Assembly (NCBI RefSeq): GCF_030272615.1
Contig: NC_081410.1
Span: forward strand, 121,892,640 to 121,956,639
Direction of reading: 5' to 3'
Origin: Cryptomeria japonica
Lineage: Eukaryota; Streptophyta; Pinopsida; Cupressales; Cupressaceae
DNA length: 64,000 bases
The first letter of the stretch is position 1. Each line of letters begins with the position of its first letter. Positions 1 to 11,149 of this stretch are shown piece after piece. A model generated the notes under the pieces. It was not told where the DNA came from. It searched no databases and worked only from the letters and a program-made list of their open reading frames with translations. The translations under genes and the position numbers were made by a program.

Positions 1-50
1 AATTTTCTAAGGTCAAATTTTCCACTTTACACCTATATACATTGAAAATT

Positions 51-350
51 GGCCTGGAGAGAATTAATTAAATACGAATTATTCAATTAATAGATCCTTC
101 ATTTCTTCTACTTATAAATAAATTGAAAAAATTATTTATATAGTTCATTTTCCAAAATTCTTCCTATCATAAATCATTTTCTCCATTTTCCTAATTAAAT
201 GGGCAAATTTAATTTATTTGTCTTATTTAATTATCCCCCCCCCCCCACTTAATTTGAATTTTTTAAATTCAAATTGATCATATGTTTCCTAATCTAAACT
301 ACCCTCCTAACCCTCTAACCTACCATCTAACCTTGGGTTGAATAAACCCT
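51..350 (+). repeat. dispersed AT-rich repeat, copy 1
   Basis: This stretch matches 39165-39459 in the same orientation. Shared landmarks include AATAGATCCTT, TTCTACTTATAAATAAATT, CATTTTCCAAAATTCTTCC and CCCTCCTAACCCTCTAACC. A run of 12 C at 235-246 is specific to this copy; the other copy has TCTCCTCCC there. The second copy ends where a copia LTR inserted at 39460. It is probably part of an LTR or leader of one repeat family; no coding capacity is seen. Confidence 0.8.
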
Positions 351-631
351 ATCCCTTCAAACTACCCCTATTCCAACCTCCTATGGAGTGTCTCTCCCCT
401 CATAAGGACACTTGGACTTCTTGCCACATGTACTCCCTCTTCATGCCACTTGCCCTCTTGTAGGACATGTGTAGCATTTGTTGGATATTTCCTTGCCACT
501 TGTTCTGCCAAGAATGACAAGTGTCATATCTCCCCAAGCCTATCCTAACCTCTTCATCTGTGACCGTCCATCTATCAAAGCTGAATCTAGACCATTGAAC
601 CCTACCACCCAAGCTTATACCTTGGAAAAGA

Positions 632-638
632 TATAAAT
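632..638 (+). promoter_or_regulatory. TATA-like box
   Basis: TATAAATA followed by a C-rich stretch lies in the unique part after the dispersed repeat. This is the usual look of an LTR promoter in plant retrotransposons. No transcript start can be proven from sequence. Confidence 0.3.
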
Positions 639-1084
639 ACCCCCACTTATTCATGAAAGGATCCTTTGCATTTTGGAACTTGGCATACATATTGAGCATA
701 GTTGCATTCATAATTTCTTGCATTTAGCATTTAATTGATCATAGCATAGCAACCATGTTAAGCTAGAATCATGACTATCCCTCAAGAATTTACATTTAGA
801 TCATAGGATCATGGTACAACATACTCGCTCTTCAGGTTATCATCTTGGAGGTCCATCCTACTGAGAGCCAATCAATAGGCCAACAAGGTCCTTGGAGATA
901 GAGGATAATGAGACACCATTGGGGAGTTCTCTTTCACTTTGCTTATTGATTAATTCCTTAATATAATGTCTCATTGGTGTGTTAGGTGTTTTACTTGATT
1001 GATTCACATTCCTAGCATACATTTTATGGCGCCCACCATGGGGCCTTGCCCCATTTTTAATATATTTTTTCAAGATTTTATCGA

Positions 1085-1390
1085 TAAGTTAGCTCGAAGA
1101 AATAGTCTAGCACATATTCTACAAATATTGGTGCATCAGTCTTAAAGATGAGTGCATCAGAGTTCTATTTTGGCACATCCACTCCCCATATCAACGCATC
1201 TGCCTAACATTTATGCACATGCATAGGATCTAATTGTATTTTTTGCTTTTATATTTTTGAGTGCATTTAAGTAACAAAGTAGCACATAGGAAGTTTATTT
1301 TATCACATTGACTAATTTTATTAGCATGTACGATGAAAGTTTTAGCACATCTAGTCTTTGTTTTAACACATCTATTTCTATTTGCATATT
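1085..1390. repeat. cluster of TAGCACAT-type motifs (1)
   Basis: Irregularly spaced variants of TAGCACAT, TGCATC and TTAGCACATC recur about every 20-40 bases. The same motif family forms a denser cluster at 2430-2790, and its reverse complement (ATGTGCTAAA) forms clusters at 34770-34925 and 38590-38830. Confidence 0.55.
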
Positions 1391-2429
1391 TTAAAATTTT
1401 CAAGTTTTATTTGGAGCTTTCTATTTTGCAGGTACATTTTATGTTGTTGAAGACTAAAATATGAAACTACTAACGGTGTCTGCAGAGGTTGGAGCTATTT
1501 CATTTTGTTAAATTAGGCACCTAGTTTAATTAGAAGGTTAAAGAACACCATGTATTTTGTGCTTGAAATGATAGGTGAGTATGATCTCCTCTTCATTGGG
1601 TGATGTAAAATTCAGACACGTCGCCTTTTTATTCTAGTAGTGCAATACCTTTAGAAGGCCTGCCCTCCCAAGAAGCCCATAAGTTTGGGTGAGAGGGAAA
1701 CGACCTAAGTGGGAATGGCTAACACCAAGTTCTTCCAACCCACTATAAATTAAATGTGGTTTTGATGAAAATTGATATCAACAGAAGTTCTCAGGAATAA
1801 CTCTCCTTCATACCTTCAGATATATAAAACCTTGGTTCTCAATGCTAGGATACCTCTTAATGAATTTTATATCCCAATGCTCTGAACGGATGCCCATACT
1901 AAAGTTGTTAGAATAGAAGCCACCCTTTCAAGCCTTGGTGTGATAATTATCAGTGCAAAGGGATAGAAGGTGATCCCCCAAGACACTCACCATTAGGCTC
2001 CTCGGAGGAAAGGCAAAAATCCTCAGGTTTTTATAGGCTACTTGTAGCCTTCTAGGGAGAGGGTGATTGAGTTATCCTTCTAGTCCTGGAGGCCCCTGCC
2101 TACCACCTCTTGACAATGACAATAGTGGGTACCCCTTCTTAGGGTGCCTACATTTGCATCACAGACATTCCAAGTTGTGGGTTGATTTATCGCATTGTAT
2201 ACAATACTTCAGGCTAGAATTGTTTGAATTATCTTCTATGTGTTATACCCATGGAAATTTGAGCTTTGTTTGAGTCCCATACATACACTCAATATTTAGA
2301 TCATAGGGTAAAACAATTGTTTAACTACTTGCTTTTGTGTTTGTAATCATTATTTAGAAAATAATCCTTTGAAACACACAAACCTTTCATTTCAAAACAA
2401 GATCAAACTATCAAAACATTCTATATCAG

Positions 2430-2790
2430 GGCATATTAGCACATAAATACAACAAAATAGCACATCGACTAAGAATATTAGCACATAAATCCAACAAAAT
2501 AAGGTATCGACTAAGAAAATTAGCACATCCAGGTAAACATAATAGTGCATAGACCAAACATAATAACGCATAGACCAAACAAATTAGCGCATAGACAAAA
2601 TAGAGTAGTGCATAGACCAAACAAAATAGTGCATTGGAAGCACAGAACAACACATGGAATAAATAGAACAACGCATCAGAGGTTCAAAGTAGCGCACCAA
2701 GGTTAGAGACTAGCACATAGATCAAAATGTTTAACACATACACAGTTTGATTTAGCGCATATACTTGTTTGTTCTAGCATATATTAGACA
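2430..2790. repeat. dense cluster of AATAGYRCATAGAC motifs (2)
   Basis: About 15 degenerate copies of a unit like AATAGCACATAGACCAAAC follow each other at roughly 20-25 base spacing, with variants TAGTGCAT, TAACGCAT and TAGCGCAT. The minus-strand open frame here (2426-2671) is only the translation of this repeat. Function is unknown. Confidence 0.7.
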
Positions 2791-3148
2791 AAGAGCAAAA
2801 CCCAACATTTGATAGAAAACAAAAATCAGATTCAAATACCCTTTTCAGAGATGAGGTCATTTTCATCATCATAAGATCAATTTCAAAATTAAGAAAATCT
2901 GGTTTTGCACGTGAAACCTTTTAACACAGCTTGGATCAAAAAAAATTGAGTGCATAATTATCATTTTTTATCTCTGATTTTTCAACACAGTTTCATTATC
3001 AAGATTTGTCATCCTTAATCATGAAACATGAGCTTTAAATCAAATCAACTTAGTCTCATCAATAGGATCTCTCCTATTTGACTTGGTTAACACACATCAA
3101 AATTACCCTTGAAATAAAGATGAAAGCTTAAAAACTTTAATCACTTGT

Positions 3149-4180
3149 ATGCCAGTTTTGACTAGAAATCAGAAGAGAAGGCTAAAACAACAAAAACAAA
3201 AACTAAAATCCACAATGGTGGAAGAAGAAAATCCTTTCTTTAATCGATATAGAACACGTGATCAGGATGATGATGATGAGGAAATATCTGAGGAAACAAT
3301 CAAAGAAGCACAACAAGATCCCAGGTTTGGTAAATTCATGGAAAAAGGTATTGGAAACTAACAAAGAGAAGTAATTTTTAATGTTGGCAAACTTGGGTGT
3401 CAAATTACCTCATGACTTTGATGTGACACAATTGAGAAAAATAAAGGGAGCAAAGTGAACTACGTTTATGACAATGTGATTAACCACCATTCAACATCTG
3501 ATTCACAACAACGTTATTAAAATCAGAGGCAAACAAGAAAGTGCTCTTGTAAATGTGACTACAAGAGGCCAAGATAAAGTCATTTTGAAACGTGCTACAT
3601 CCAAAAAATCCCCTTATCCGAATCAATGTAGCATAGCGGATCGATTAAAAAAGACTCTAGCATATATATCTATATTAGAGATTCTTAAAATCTCACATGC
3701 ACACAAGGAATTTCTAGAGAAAACTCTATTGAATACCAAAGTACCTACCAATTTGGATACCAACCAATTCCAAACCATGGTGGGATATTTAACCACACCT
3801 CACTATCTATCATTTTCTAAGAAAGATGATGTGTCCTTGATTCATCAACACAATGATCTGTTGCATATTGAAGTCTTAATCCTTAAGCATCAAGTCAAAC
3901 GTGTTCTAGTAGATGGAGGGACCGGTCTAAATATATGAACCTTAAATCTTATCCGTGCATTATGATTTTCATAAATTGCTAAAGATCCAAAAAGAAAGAT
4001 CACCATAAAGGCTTATGATGATGAAGAGAGATATTTTGAAGGACTAGTGGTGTTGCCAATCAGAGTGGGACCAATTCAAAAGGATACAATGTGCCAAGTC
4101 CTAGACATAGACTTGTCTTACAACATATTCTTGGGTAAACTATGGATTCATGAAATGCAAGCAATGTCATCAACATATCA
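3149..4180 (+). pseudogene. gag C-terminal part and aspartic protease (element A)
   Basis: The first open part (3149-3361) is a basic then acidic leader with TIKEAQQDPRFGKFMEK. After a frame change, 3555-3938 carries the gag-protease junction typical of Tat elements (ADRLKKTLAYISILEI, then HKEFLEKTLL). The protease-like motif VLVDGGTGLNI lies at about 3903-3935; the usual D-S/T-G triad is D-G-G here, which would damage or alter an aspartic protease. A stop follows at 3936. Downstream, 4020-4180 still reads as protease C-terminal sequence (DEERYFEGLVVLPIRVGP). Pseudogene; domain call fairly sure. Confidence 0.75.
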
Positions 4181-4187
4181 TTAATGT

Positions 4188-5494
4188 TTGAAGTTTCCTT
4201 ATAATGGACAAGAAATCACAATTTCAATGGACTCTAATCCCTTCCAATATTGCAGCAACCTCAAACCAGTTCAAGATGTTATTGTTCTGCATAACAAGGA
4301 AGCTCTTGCTTCTACTTCTTCAAGTAATAAAATTCAGATCAATTCTTTGTTAGAAAATTTTGAGAAAAAAAGGTTCAGTTGAAAGACAAAGGGGCTGGAG
4401 AGTATTCTTTTGAGAATTCATTATTCCTCTCAAAGTTGCCAATTTCTCCAAGATCATATGGATAACCCTCAACATCCAAACAAGAATCTTCACTGCTAAT
4501 TAAGATTTTTTATGGTGCATTTGTAAAAATAGGTACTCTAGTTGATGAATCTAATGACAAAGATATCCTACAATGGCTCTGCAAAGATAAAGATGAATCT
4601 AAAGAAGAGGCCTCAAATGTCAAGTTACTAACAGATCAATATGGTAATGGATTCGAGATAATGCAAAAGATGGGGTATGATGGAAAAGGTCCTATTGGCA
4701 AAATAAAGGAAGGCATTGTGGAACCAATACAACCTACATCCTCCAATACAAGAGAAAAGACAGGATTAGGATACAATAAAAAGATGAAAGAAGAAGTCAC
4801 TCAAAACCTCTATGAACAAATCCACAGATTGCAAGGCAGTTCTAAAACAGACTCAAATGAATGGGAATGGGATTCACCTTTTGAATGGCCCTTTGAAGAT
4901 AAATATATTGATGTGATACAAACATATGGACTTGTACTCTATTAAGGACAAAGCTAAGGGTCTCGATCATTTGAATTTGGATCACAACATATTAACGATG
5001 ACTCTAGTGAGGATGATCAAATACCAATTGAAATGGACAATCTTGAGGAGAGTAACATCCTAGACCTCGACTTGGCTATTGAAAATTGTGACAATGTTTC
5101 TATTATGACCCTTACTACCTTTGATCTTAATCAACCAAATGATTATTTACCCTTGGTACATCCAGAACTCATTGATTGGGAACAAAAGGAACCTCTTAAT
5201 ATATCCATCTTTCCAGATGATGAGGTTATTGTTAACTATCTTTGTCCAGTAAATCCTGAAACAAGTTCCACATGTGAATTCAAATATGAAGCTTATAATC
5301 AAGAGGGTACCAATCCTCTTAGTCTCAAAATGAATAAAACCAACAAAATATGTAATGGTGAAAACCATGCAATGGCGATATTAGATCATGAAAAAGTCAA
5401 AAGAAAGGGTGTATCCAATGGTAAAAACCTCCCGGAGGAGCCAAAGGATGAGAGGCTTGACACTCTTCTAGAACACTATCAAGAAAGATCTTAA
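4188..5494 (+). pseudogene. post-protease linker with G-patch domain (element A)
   Basis: Three open pieces in this stretch form the linker between protease and RT. At about 4661-4800 is a G-patch-like segment (MQKMGYDGKGPIGK followed by KTGLGYNKK), a glycine-rich RNA-associated motif also known after the protease in some retroviruses and plant Ty3 elements. The rest is acidic (5033-5494 has many D and E) with no domain I recognise. A stop at 4943 and frame breaks interrupt it. The role of the G-patch in such elements is not settled; I infer nucleic-acid binding. Confidence 0.65.
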
Positions 5495-5518
5495 GTATTT
5501 ATTGAGCCTCCAGAAGCA

Positions 5519-6530
5519 ATGAACATTGGCACCGAAGAAACAACAAAGATCATACATCTAGTTGCATCACTAACGGAGCAAGAAATACCAAATTTCACCA
5601 AGTTTTTCAAAGAAAGGCAAATCAATTTTTCTTGGTCCTACATTGATATGCTAAGGTTGGATCCTGATTTGATAATGCATCACTTATCTATATCTCCTCG
5701 AACAAAACCAATAAAGAAGAAACTAAGGAAGATCCATCCACACATCCTTATTAGTGAAAGCAGAATTGAAGAAATTGCTAGATGTGGGATTCATCCGATC
5801 AATTGATTATGTAGAGTGGATATCAAACATTGTACTTGTGTCCAAACTAGATAAGAGCATCAAAGTATGCATGGATTTCAAGGATCTCAACAAGGCTTAT
5901 CCAAAGGATGACTTTCTTTTGTCTAATTAGACATCATTGTAGATCTAACAACAAGACATTCTATGCTATCACTCATGGATGGTTTTTTAGGATACAATAA
6001 AATCAAGATAGCACTAGAAGATCAAGATAAAATAGCTTGCACATGCCCTTGGGGTACGTATTGTTGGAATGTCATGGCTTTTTGAATAAAGAATGTTGGG
6101 GCAACCTATCAGCATGCAATGACTATAATTTTTCATGACATGATGCATGTATTCATGGAAGATTATGTAGATGATCTACTAGCAAAATCACTCACCAGGG
6201 AGGGACAACTAGAGGTCTTGGATAAGATATTTCAACATCTATAAAATTTCAATGTGCGACTCAATCCAAAAAAATGTGTGTTCGGAGTCACATTAGGAAA
6301 GCTCTTGGGATACATAGTTTCAGCTAAAGGCATAAAAGTAGATCCAACAAAGGTTCAAGTGATCATGGAAATGTCAGCTCCTCGGAAGATCAGTTAACTG
6401 AGATCTCTACAAGGAAGACTACAATCTATCCAAAGATTCATCTCACAACTGGCTGACACATGTCATCCTTTTACTCAATTTTTACATAAGAATGTTCCTT
6501 TCAAATGGGATGAAAATGTGAAGAAGCCTG
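5519..6530 (+). pseudogene. reverse transcriptase (element A)
   Basis: The RT starts with a connection segment (FSWSYIDMLRLDPDLIMHHL) in one frame, then shifts into a frame carrying IKVCMDFKDLNKAYPKDDF, LMDGFLGYNKIKIA, and the polymerase motif YVDD at 6164-6175 followed by LLAKS. The thumb region reads RLNPKKCVFGVTLGKLLGYIV. Stops fall at about 5928, 6083, 6241 and 6394 and at least one frameshift at about 5800. YVDD is retained although the frame is lost. It would copy element RNA into DNA in a virus-like particle if intact. Confidence 0.85.
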
Positions 6531-6537
6531 TAATCAA

Positions 6538-6990
6538 TTGAAATGGTATTTGATGAATCCACCTATATTGATGTCACCAATAGAAGGAAAGACACTTTTA
6601 CTCTACATATCAGCTATTGAGGTATCTTTAAGGGATTTACTAGCACAAGAAGATTCTACAGGAAAAGAAAGGGCTATTTTCTACATCAGCAGGACACTAG
6701 CGGGCTATGAACTTAATTACATATTCATTGAAAGAGCTTTTTTAGCAGTGGTGTTTGCTTCTCAAAAATTGTGGCACTATATGTTAACACATATAATCAA
6801 TTTGGTAGCAAAGATTGATCCATTAAAGTATCTACTCAGTAAAGTCACATTAACAGGTAGACTAGAAAAGTGGGTAATGATATTAAGTGAATTTGGCATT
6901 TAATATGTGGATAGAAGAGCAACCAAGGGTCAAGTTTTCATAGATCAGTTAGTTGAAGCACCGTTACAAGTTGATCATCCTATGCACATT
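6538..6990 (+). pseudogene. Ty3-type RNase H (element A)
   Basis: The frame reads LLYISAIEVSLRDLLAQED, then KERAIFYISRTLAGYELNYI and FASQKLWHYMLTH, all standard landmarks of the RNase H that follows RT in Ty3 elements. The first catalytic aspartate expected early in the domain is not seen; the place reads ISAIEVS. A stop at 6901 separates the last part (DRRATKGQVFIDQLVEAPLQ). Loss of catalytic residues in this domain fits elements that also carry an archaeal-type RNase H. Confidence 0.75.
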
Positions 6991-7020
6991 GAATTCCCTA
7001 ATGCGGATATTCTCACAATT

Positions 7021-7480
7021 ACTACACACCCTTGGAAAATATACTTTGATGGATCTTACACACAACATGGATCAGGTGTCAGAATCTTATTTGTCACTCC
7101 TCAAGGACATACAATTCTAAAGTGTCTTACAAATTGATGTTCCCATGTACAAATAATGTGGCTTAATATGAAGTGTTAGTCATCGGTATCACAGAAGCAG
7201 TGGAATGAAAAATCACATAGTTGTAGGTCTATAGAGACTCTCAACTAGTCATCAATCAAGTAAATGATTAATATCAAACAATAGATGAAAAGATGATGTC
7301 ATACAAGAGAATGGGAAATGACTTCAAGAAATAATTTGTTGAGATTAAGTTTGAAGAAATTCTAAGGTTGGACAAAAAAGATGTAGATGCCATGGCAACT
7401 ATTTCTTTGCTTCTACAAATTCTTGAAAAGAAAAATCATTACGAATCCCAAGTGGAATAATTGTTTACTCCTGCATATGA
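7021..7480 (+). pseudogene. archaeal-type RNase H (element A)
   Basis: After the Ty3 RNase H comes a second RNase H: WKIYFDGSYTQHGSG with the catalytic Asp codon at 7048-7050, then in another frame a trace of the AxYEVL glutamate helix and VYRDSQLVINQV, which holds the second Asp. It is broken by stops and a frameshift near 7140. Its position between RNase H and integrase is the classic Tat arrangement and differs from element B in this window. Confidence 0.75.
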
Positions 7481-7639
7481 TAGCCTTGATTCCCAAATTA
7501 TTTGCAATCTCGTTGGCCCTAATTCCTCAACCTATGGGATGACCTATACATATCTGAAAGAGAATATCCTTCCACCTAATCTGTCTGAAAACCAAAAATT
7601 AAATTTTATCCATCAAGCAACTTGATACACTCTAATAGT

Positions 7640-8787
7640 TGATATGCTCTATCAATGAGGTCTTGATGGTACTCTCCTTAGATGTCTTGAATGTGATGAA
7701 TCTAAAACCACCTTAAAAGAAGTTCATGAGGGTATTTTTGGTACTCATTCAAGTGGTCCTACTCTAGCTAAGAAGTTGTTACAACTGGGATACTATTGGC
7801 TAAGCATAGAGATGGATTCTTTTTCAGTTTTCTAGAAAGTGCAAGAAGTGTCAAGTTCATGAAAATCTCATACATGCACCTGCACAAGAGCTACAATCGC
7901 TAACATCTACATGGCCTTTTTGTCAATAGGGCCTTGACCTTGTGGGTAAGATTCATCCTCCTTCCTCAAATGGCCACAAGTTCATTATCACAACCACCAA
8001 GTATTTTACAAAATGGATTTAAGCTATCCCATTAACCACCATCACCAGCAAACAAATAGCTTCTTTCATTCTGAATTAGATTATCTGTCGTTATGACATT
8101 CCTATCTCCATTGTCACTGACAATGGTAGACCCTTCAAGAACCAGCATGTGCAAGAACTTTGTGATAAATTCCATATCCAACATCGATTCTCTACACCCT
8201 ATTATCCCCAAGAGAATAACCAAGCATAAGCCTCAAACAAGACCATTTTGAAAATCTAAAAGAAAAATGTCAATGATGTGGGTCGTGATTGGCATGTCCA
8301 GCTCAGCCCCATACTTTGGGCATATCCTACTAGTATCTGCAAACCTACTTAAGCCGCACTATATGCCCTTATGTATGGATCAAAATCCATCTTACCCCTT
8401 AAGGTCGAGTTACCTTCACTCCAAGTATCATTGAAAGGACTCATTTCAGATAAAGAATACCAGGTAGCCAAACTACAAGAGTTGGAGTTGCTAGATGAAC
8501 ACCATCAACATGCTTTTGATCATTTGAAATTTTATCAACAAATAATGTCAAGAAGCTACAACCACATGGTAAGGCCAAGGATGTTTCAAGTTGGTGATTT
8601 TCTACTAAAGGAGAATCCTCGCAATCAAAATGACTGAGAAAAGAAAGAAAATTTTGAGCCTAATTGGCTAGGTCCTTTTTTCATCATATCAGCATATGGA
8701 CCTGGGGCATATCAACTATCTACACCCGAAGGGGATCTATTTGAGTAACCTATCAATAGAATACATCTCAAAAAGTTCTACACTTAA
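7640..8787 (+). pseudogene. integrase (element A)
   Basis: The zinc-binding N-terminal part survives as EVHEGIFGTHSSGPTLAKKL and LGYYW. The core shows GHKFIITTTKYFTKWI (first catalytic Asp position not conserved), SIVTDNGRPF (second Asp) and YYPQENNQA where the catalytic Glu codon is TAA at 8227-8229. The C-terminal part (8371-8637) reads LMYGSKSILPLKVELPS and MFQVGDFLLK, then LGPFFIISAYGPGAYQL and ends near 8787. Multiple stops; an inactive copy. Confidence 0.85.
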
Positions 8788-8794
8788 GTCATCT

Positions 8795-8940
8795 AATGCA
8801 CAAGTAAAAATAAAAAATACAAAAAATCAAAAAAAGAAAAAATTTTAAAAATTTTAAAAAGCACAAAAAAAAGAAAAAAATCAGAAAAAACAAAAAAAAT
8901 ATAAAAAAAATTAAAAATATGAAAAAGGTGCAATAAAAGC
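8795..8940 (+). repeat. A-rich tail after integrase
   Basis: About 145 bases made mostly of A runs separated by single T, G or C, directly after the integrase stop. Such purine/A-rich stretches sit between pol and the 3' LTR in many plant Ty3 elements. No open frame. Confidence 0.7.
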
Positions 8941-9140
8941 AAGTGGTGAAAACCTGGAAACATGCGCTATTTGTGATAGATCAACTCTTCCATCTATTGG
9001 TACATAGGTCGTGCATTTGCATTTTCCGCCATCATTATACATATCCATAATAAAGCCTTGTGTAAATAATCAGGCATTGTAGTAGTGTCTCACCATGGCT
9101 TGGTAATCATTGTATATATCCATAATAAAAATATATTTCT

Positions 9141-9151
9141 GGACTGGGGGC
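9141..9151 (+). promoter_or_regulatory. candidate polypurine tract of element A
   Basis: GGACTGGGGGC followed by AAAATCC is the best purine-rich plus-strand primer site after the integrase. If correct, the 3' LTR begins just downstream. No clear TG start with a matching CA end was found. Confidence 0.35.
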
Positions 9152-10540
9152 AAAATCCTAAACCTAGTTAAGACAATCCACATTGAGCTCAAAACAACAA
9201 ACAAACGACAGTGAAACAACAATTGTAAAACAATGATCATGAAATTCAACATTGAACATCAATCAAAATTTTGGAAAAACAACTATCAAACTCAGCATCA
9301 AGATTAATAAACAAAACTCAATGGATTATTTCTTCTGAATTATGGTTTAATTACTTTAGTAAGAATGTTTAAAAATTGTATCTTGATTTTTGTTAGCATG
9401 TCTCCTAAGTGACTCAAGCATGTCTTGAACTAGAGGAGCAAGGAAGGAGCACGATATTTTCTTTGTTTGTTTTCTGTGAGTTAATCATTAGTACTATATA
9501 AATTTGTCACATGACGTGATTGGCAAAGTATCATAGAGGACATTTCGGATTTGCATAGGAAAAGGATTAACTCTTGTCTATTTTATGCAAGCAATAATCG
9601 GGTCATCTTGGTTCAATTATACCTCGATGCTTGTATTAACTTGTAATATCCAAATCCATGTAAGCAAGTACTCAGGTCATCATGGTCTAATTTTACCATC
9701 AATCTTTGTACTAACTTACAAAGGCTCAATGATGATAAAAAGCATGAAAAAATGGTCGACTAGATGACAACATTGAATTAATTAGCTTTTGCATATTTAA
9801 GATAGATTGCATTCATATTGTGTCTTGAATTAATTTTCCAAGGATTGAGATTTTAAAATGGTTTTATCTCTCTTATTAAGGGATTGATTACATTATAAGT
9901 TAACAAAAATGATCAATTCATCTTCATTACATTCCATTTCATATCATTTTGTTAGTCCATTTTAGTAAATTTCATTTCATCATTGTAATTATGCATGATA
10001 GTTGTTTCATTTTGTTAATCATCATCATTTTCGGTCATCATTTTATTAGGTTCTTTTTGCATGTAGTTGCATTTAAGTAAGCATTGCATTAGTCATTTTG
10101 TATATTGTCATGTTGCCTATTTTTTTATTTTGAGTCAAAAATGGCTAATTATAGGGTCATTTGTCTTCTTGAAAAAATGTGGTTAAATTGTTGGAAGAGG
10201 AAAAATTTGTATTAAAATTCCTTTGATTACATTATAAAAATAATTAATAAAGAAATAATAGATTTTTTAAAGTTCCTAAAAAGAGGTTCATAGGCATACT
10301 TTCCAAGTGTTTAGGTCAAACAATTTATGCATGATTTGGAGGGAGTCAAAAGTTTAAAATATATAAAGAAAAATTGAGCTTCCACGTAGAAGTTAGGGTT
10401 TTCTTTCTTCACAAAACTTTCTCTCACAGTCTTGAATTCCTCTTATCATGGAAATAAAGCTTTTTAGCGAGATGAACAATCATGCAAAGCTTTTTATGGT
10501 TCAACTACAAGGCCAAGGCAACATTCAAGGATACCTTCGT
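9152..10540. other. AT-rich non-coding region, probable LTR of element A
   Basis: No gene seen. It has a TATATAAAT box at about 9495-9502 and a stretch rich in CATTTCAT near 9900-10100. It ends abruptly where GC-rich DNA begins at 10541. A similar composition resumes at 20043, so it may be one LTR split by the GC-rich block. Confidence 0.4.
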
Positions 10541-11149
10541 CTTCAGGTCAGGGCCCCTCTTGGGAGGGTCCCTTACCTTCAGCCATCAGGTTGGGTTCTC
10601 CTCCACTAGGGAAACATCGAAGTACGAGGCCTAACCAATACCCCTCCTTCAAAATTTGGGGTATTTGGCCTCGGGGAACAAGGGGCAATAACAAGAACAA
10701 GAGACAAGGGACGAGGGATGAGAGACAAGTTGTTCTCTATTGGCTGGAAGGGACAAAGGGACGAGGGACCCACCCCCAGGAAACCTGGGGATTCCCCCCC
10801 CAGGAAACCGTGGGGGGGAGGGAAAAGTTGTTGTCTTCTTGGCTAGGACGAGGGATGAGGGACCCCACCTCCCCCGGGCCCAGGCCCCCCTGCCCCCCAC
10901 TTGACTTCGTCTTCGTAAGTAAAGTCTCCCCTTAAGGGGGATACTTCCCTCACTCAGTACTTTAGTCAAGCCCCTCCTCATAATTATAATTTACTAATAG
11001 GAAGGATAATTTACTAATAGGAAGGAGAAGGGACAAGTTCTTTTGATTGGCTAGATAGGACCCCACCCACCAAGACAAGTTTTCTTCTTCTTGGCTGGAA
11101 GGGACGAGGCCCACCCACCCAAGGCAGGTAGAAATAAAGAATGAGAAAT

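Larger units (their letters stand above)
351..3148. other. non-coding LTR-like region upstream of element A
   Basis: I see no convincing gene. The stretch has a TATA-like box near 632, two motif clusters (separate entries) and a moderately GC-richer part at about 1600-2100. Short open frames here have no recognisable domains. It may be the 5' LTR and leader of element A or of an older element, but I found no primer binding site before 3149, so the assignment is open. Confidence 0.45.
3149..9151 (+). mobile_element. element A: decayed Ty3/gypsy Tat-lineage internal region
   Basis: In order the plus strand holds a gag end plus protease, a G-patch linker, reverse transcriptase, RNase H, a second archaeal-type RNase H and integrase, then an A-rich tail and a GGACTGGGGGC tract. 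Dual RNase H and this order (RT, RNase H, archaeal RNase H, integrase) are known of the Tat group of plant Ty3 elements. Every domain has stops or frameshifts, so the copy is dead. The gag N-terminal part with zinc knuckle is missing or unrecognisable. LTR limits were not found; the right flank is cut by the GC-rich block at 10541. Confidence 0.85.

Noticed and set aside
2426-2671. 81-codon minus-strand frame with hydrophobic repeats, looking like a membrane protein
   Set aside because: It is the translation of the motif array; its periodicity follows the DNA repeat.
2430-2790. CRISPR-like array
   Set aside because: The units are degenerate, spacers are not of constant length or unique, and the context is a plant genome.
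1-3148. 5' LTR of element A with defined ends
   Set aside because: No matching LTR start and end and no primer binding site could be placed.
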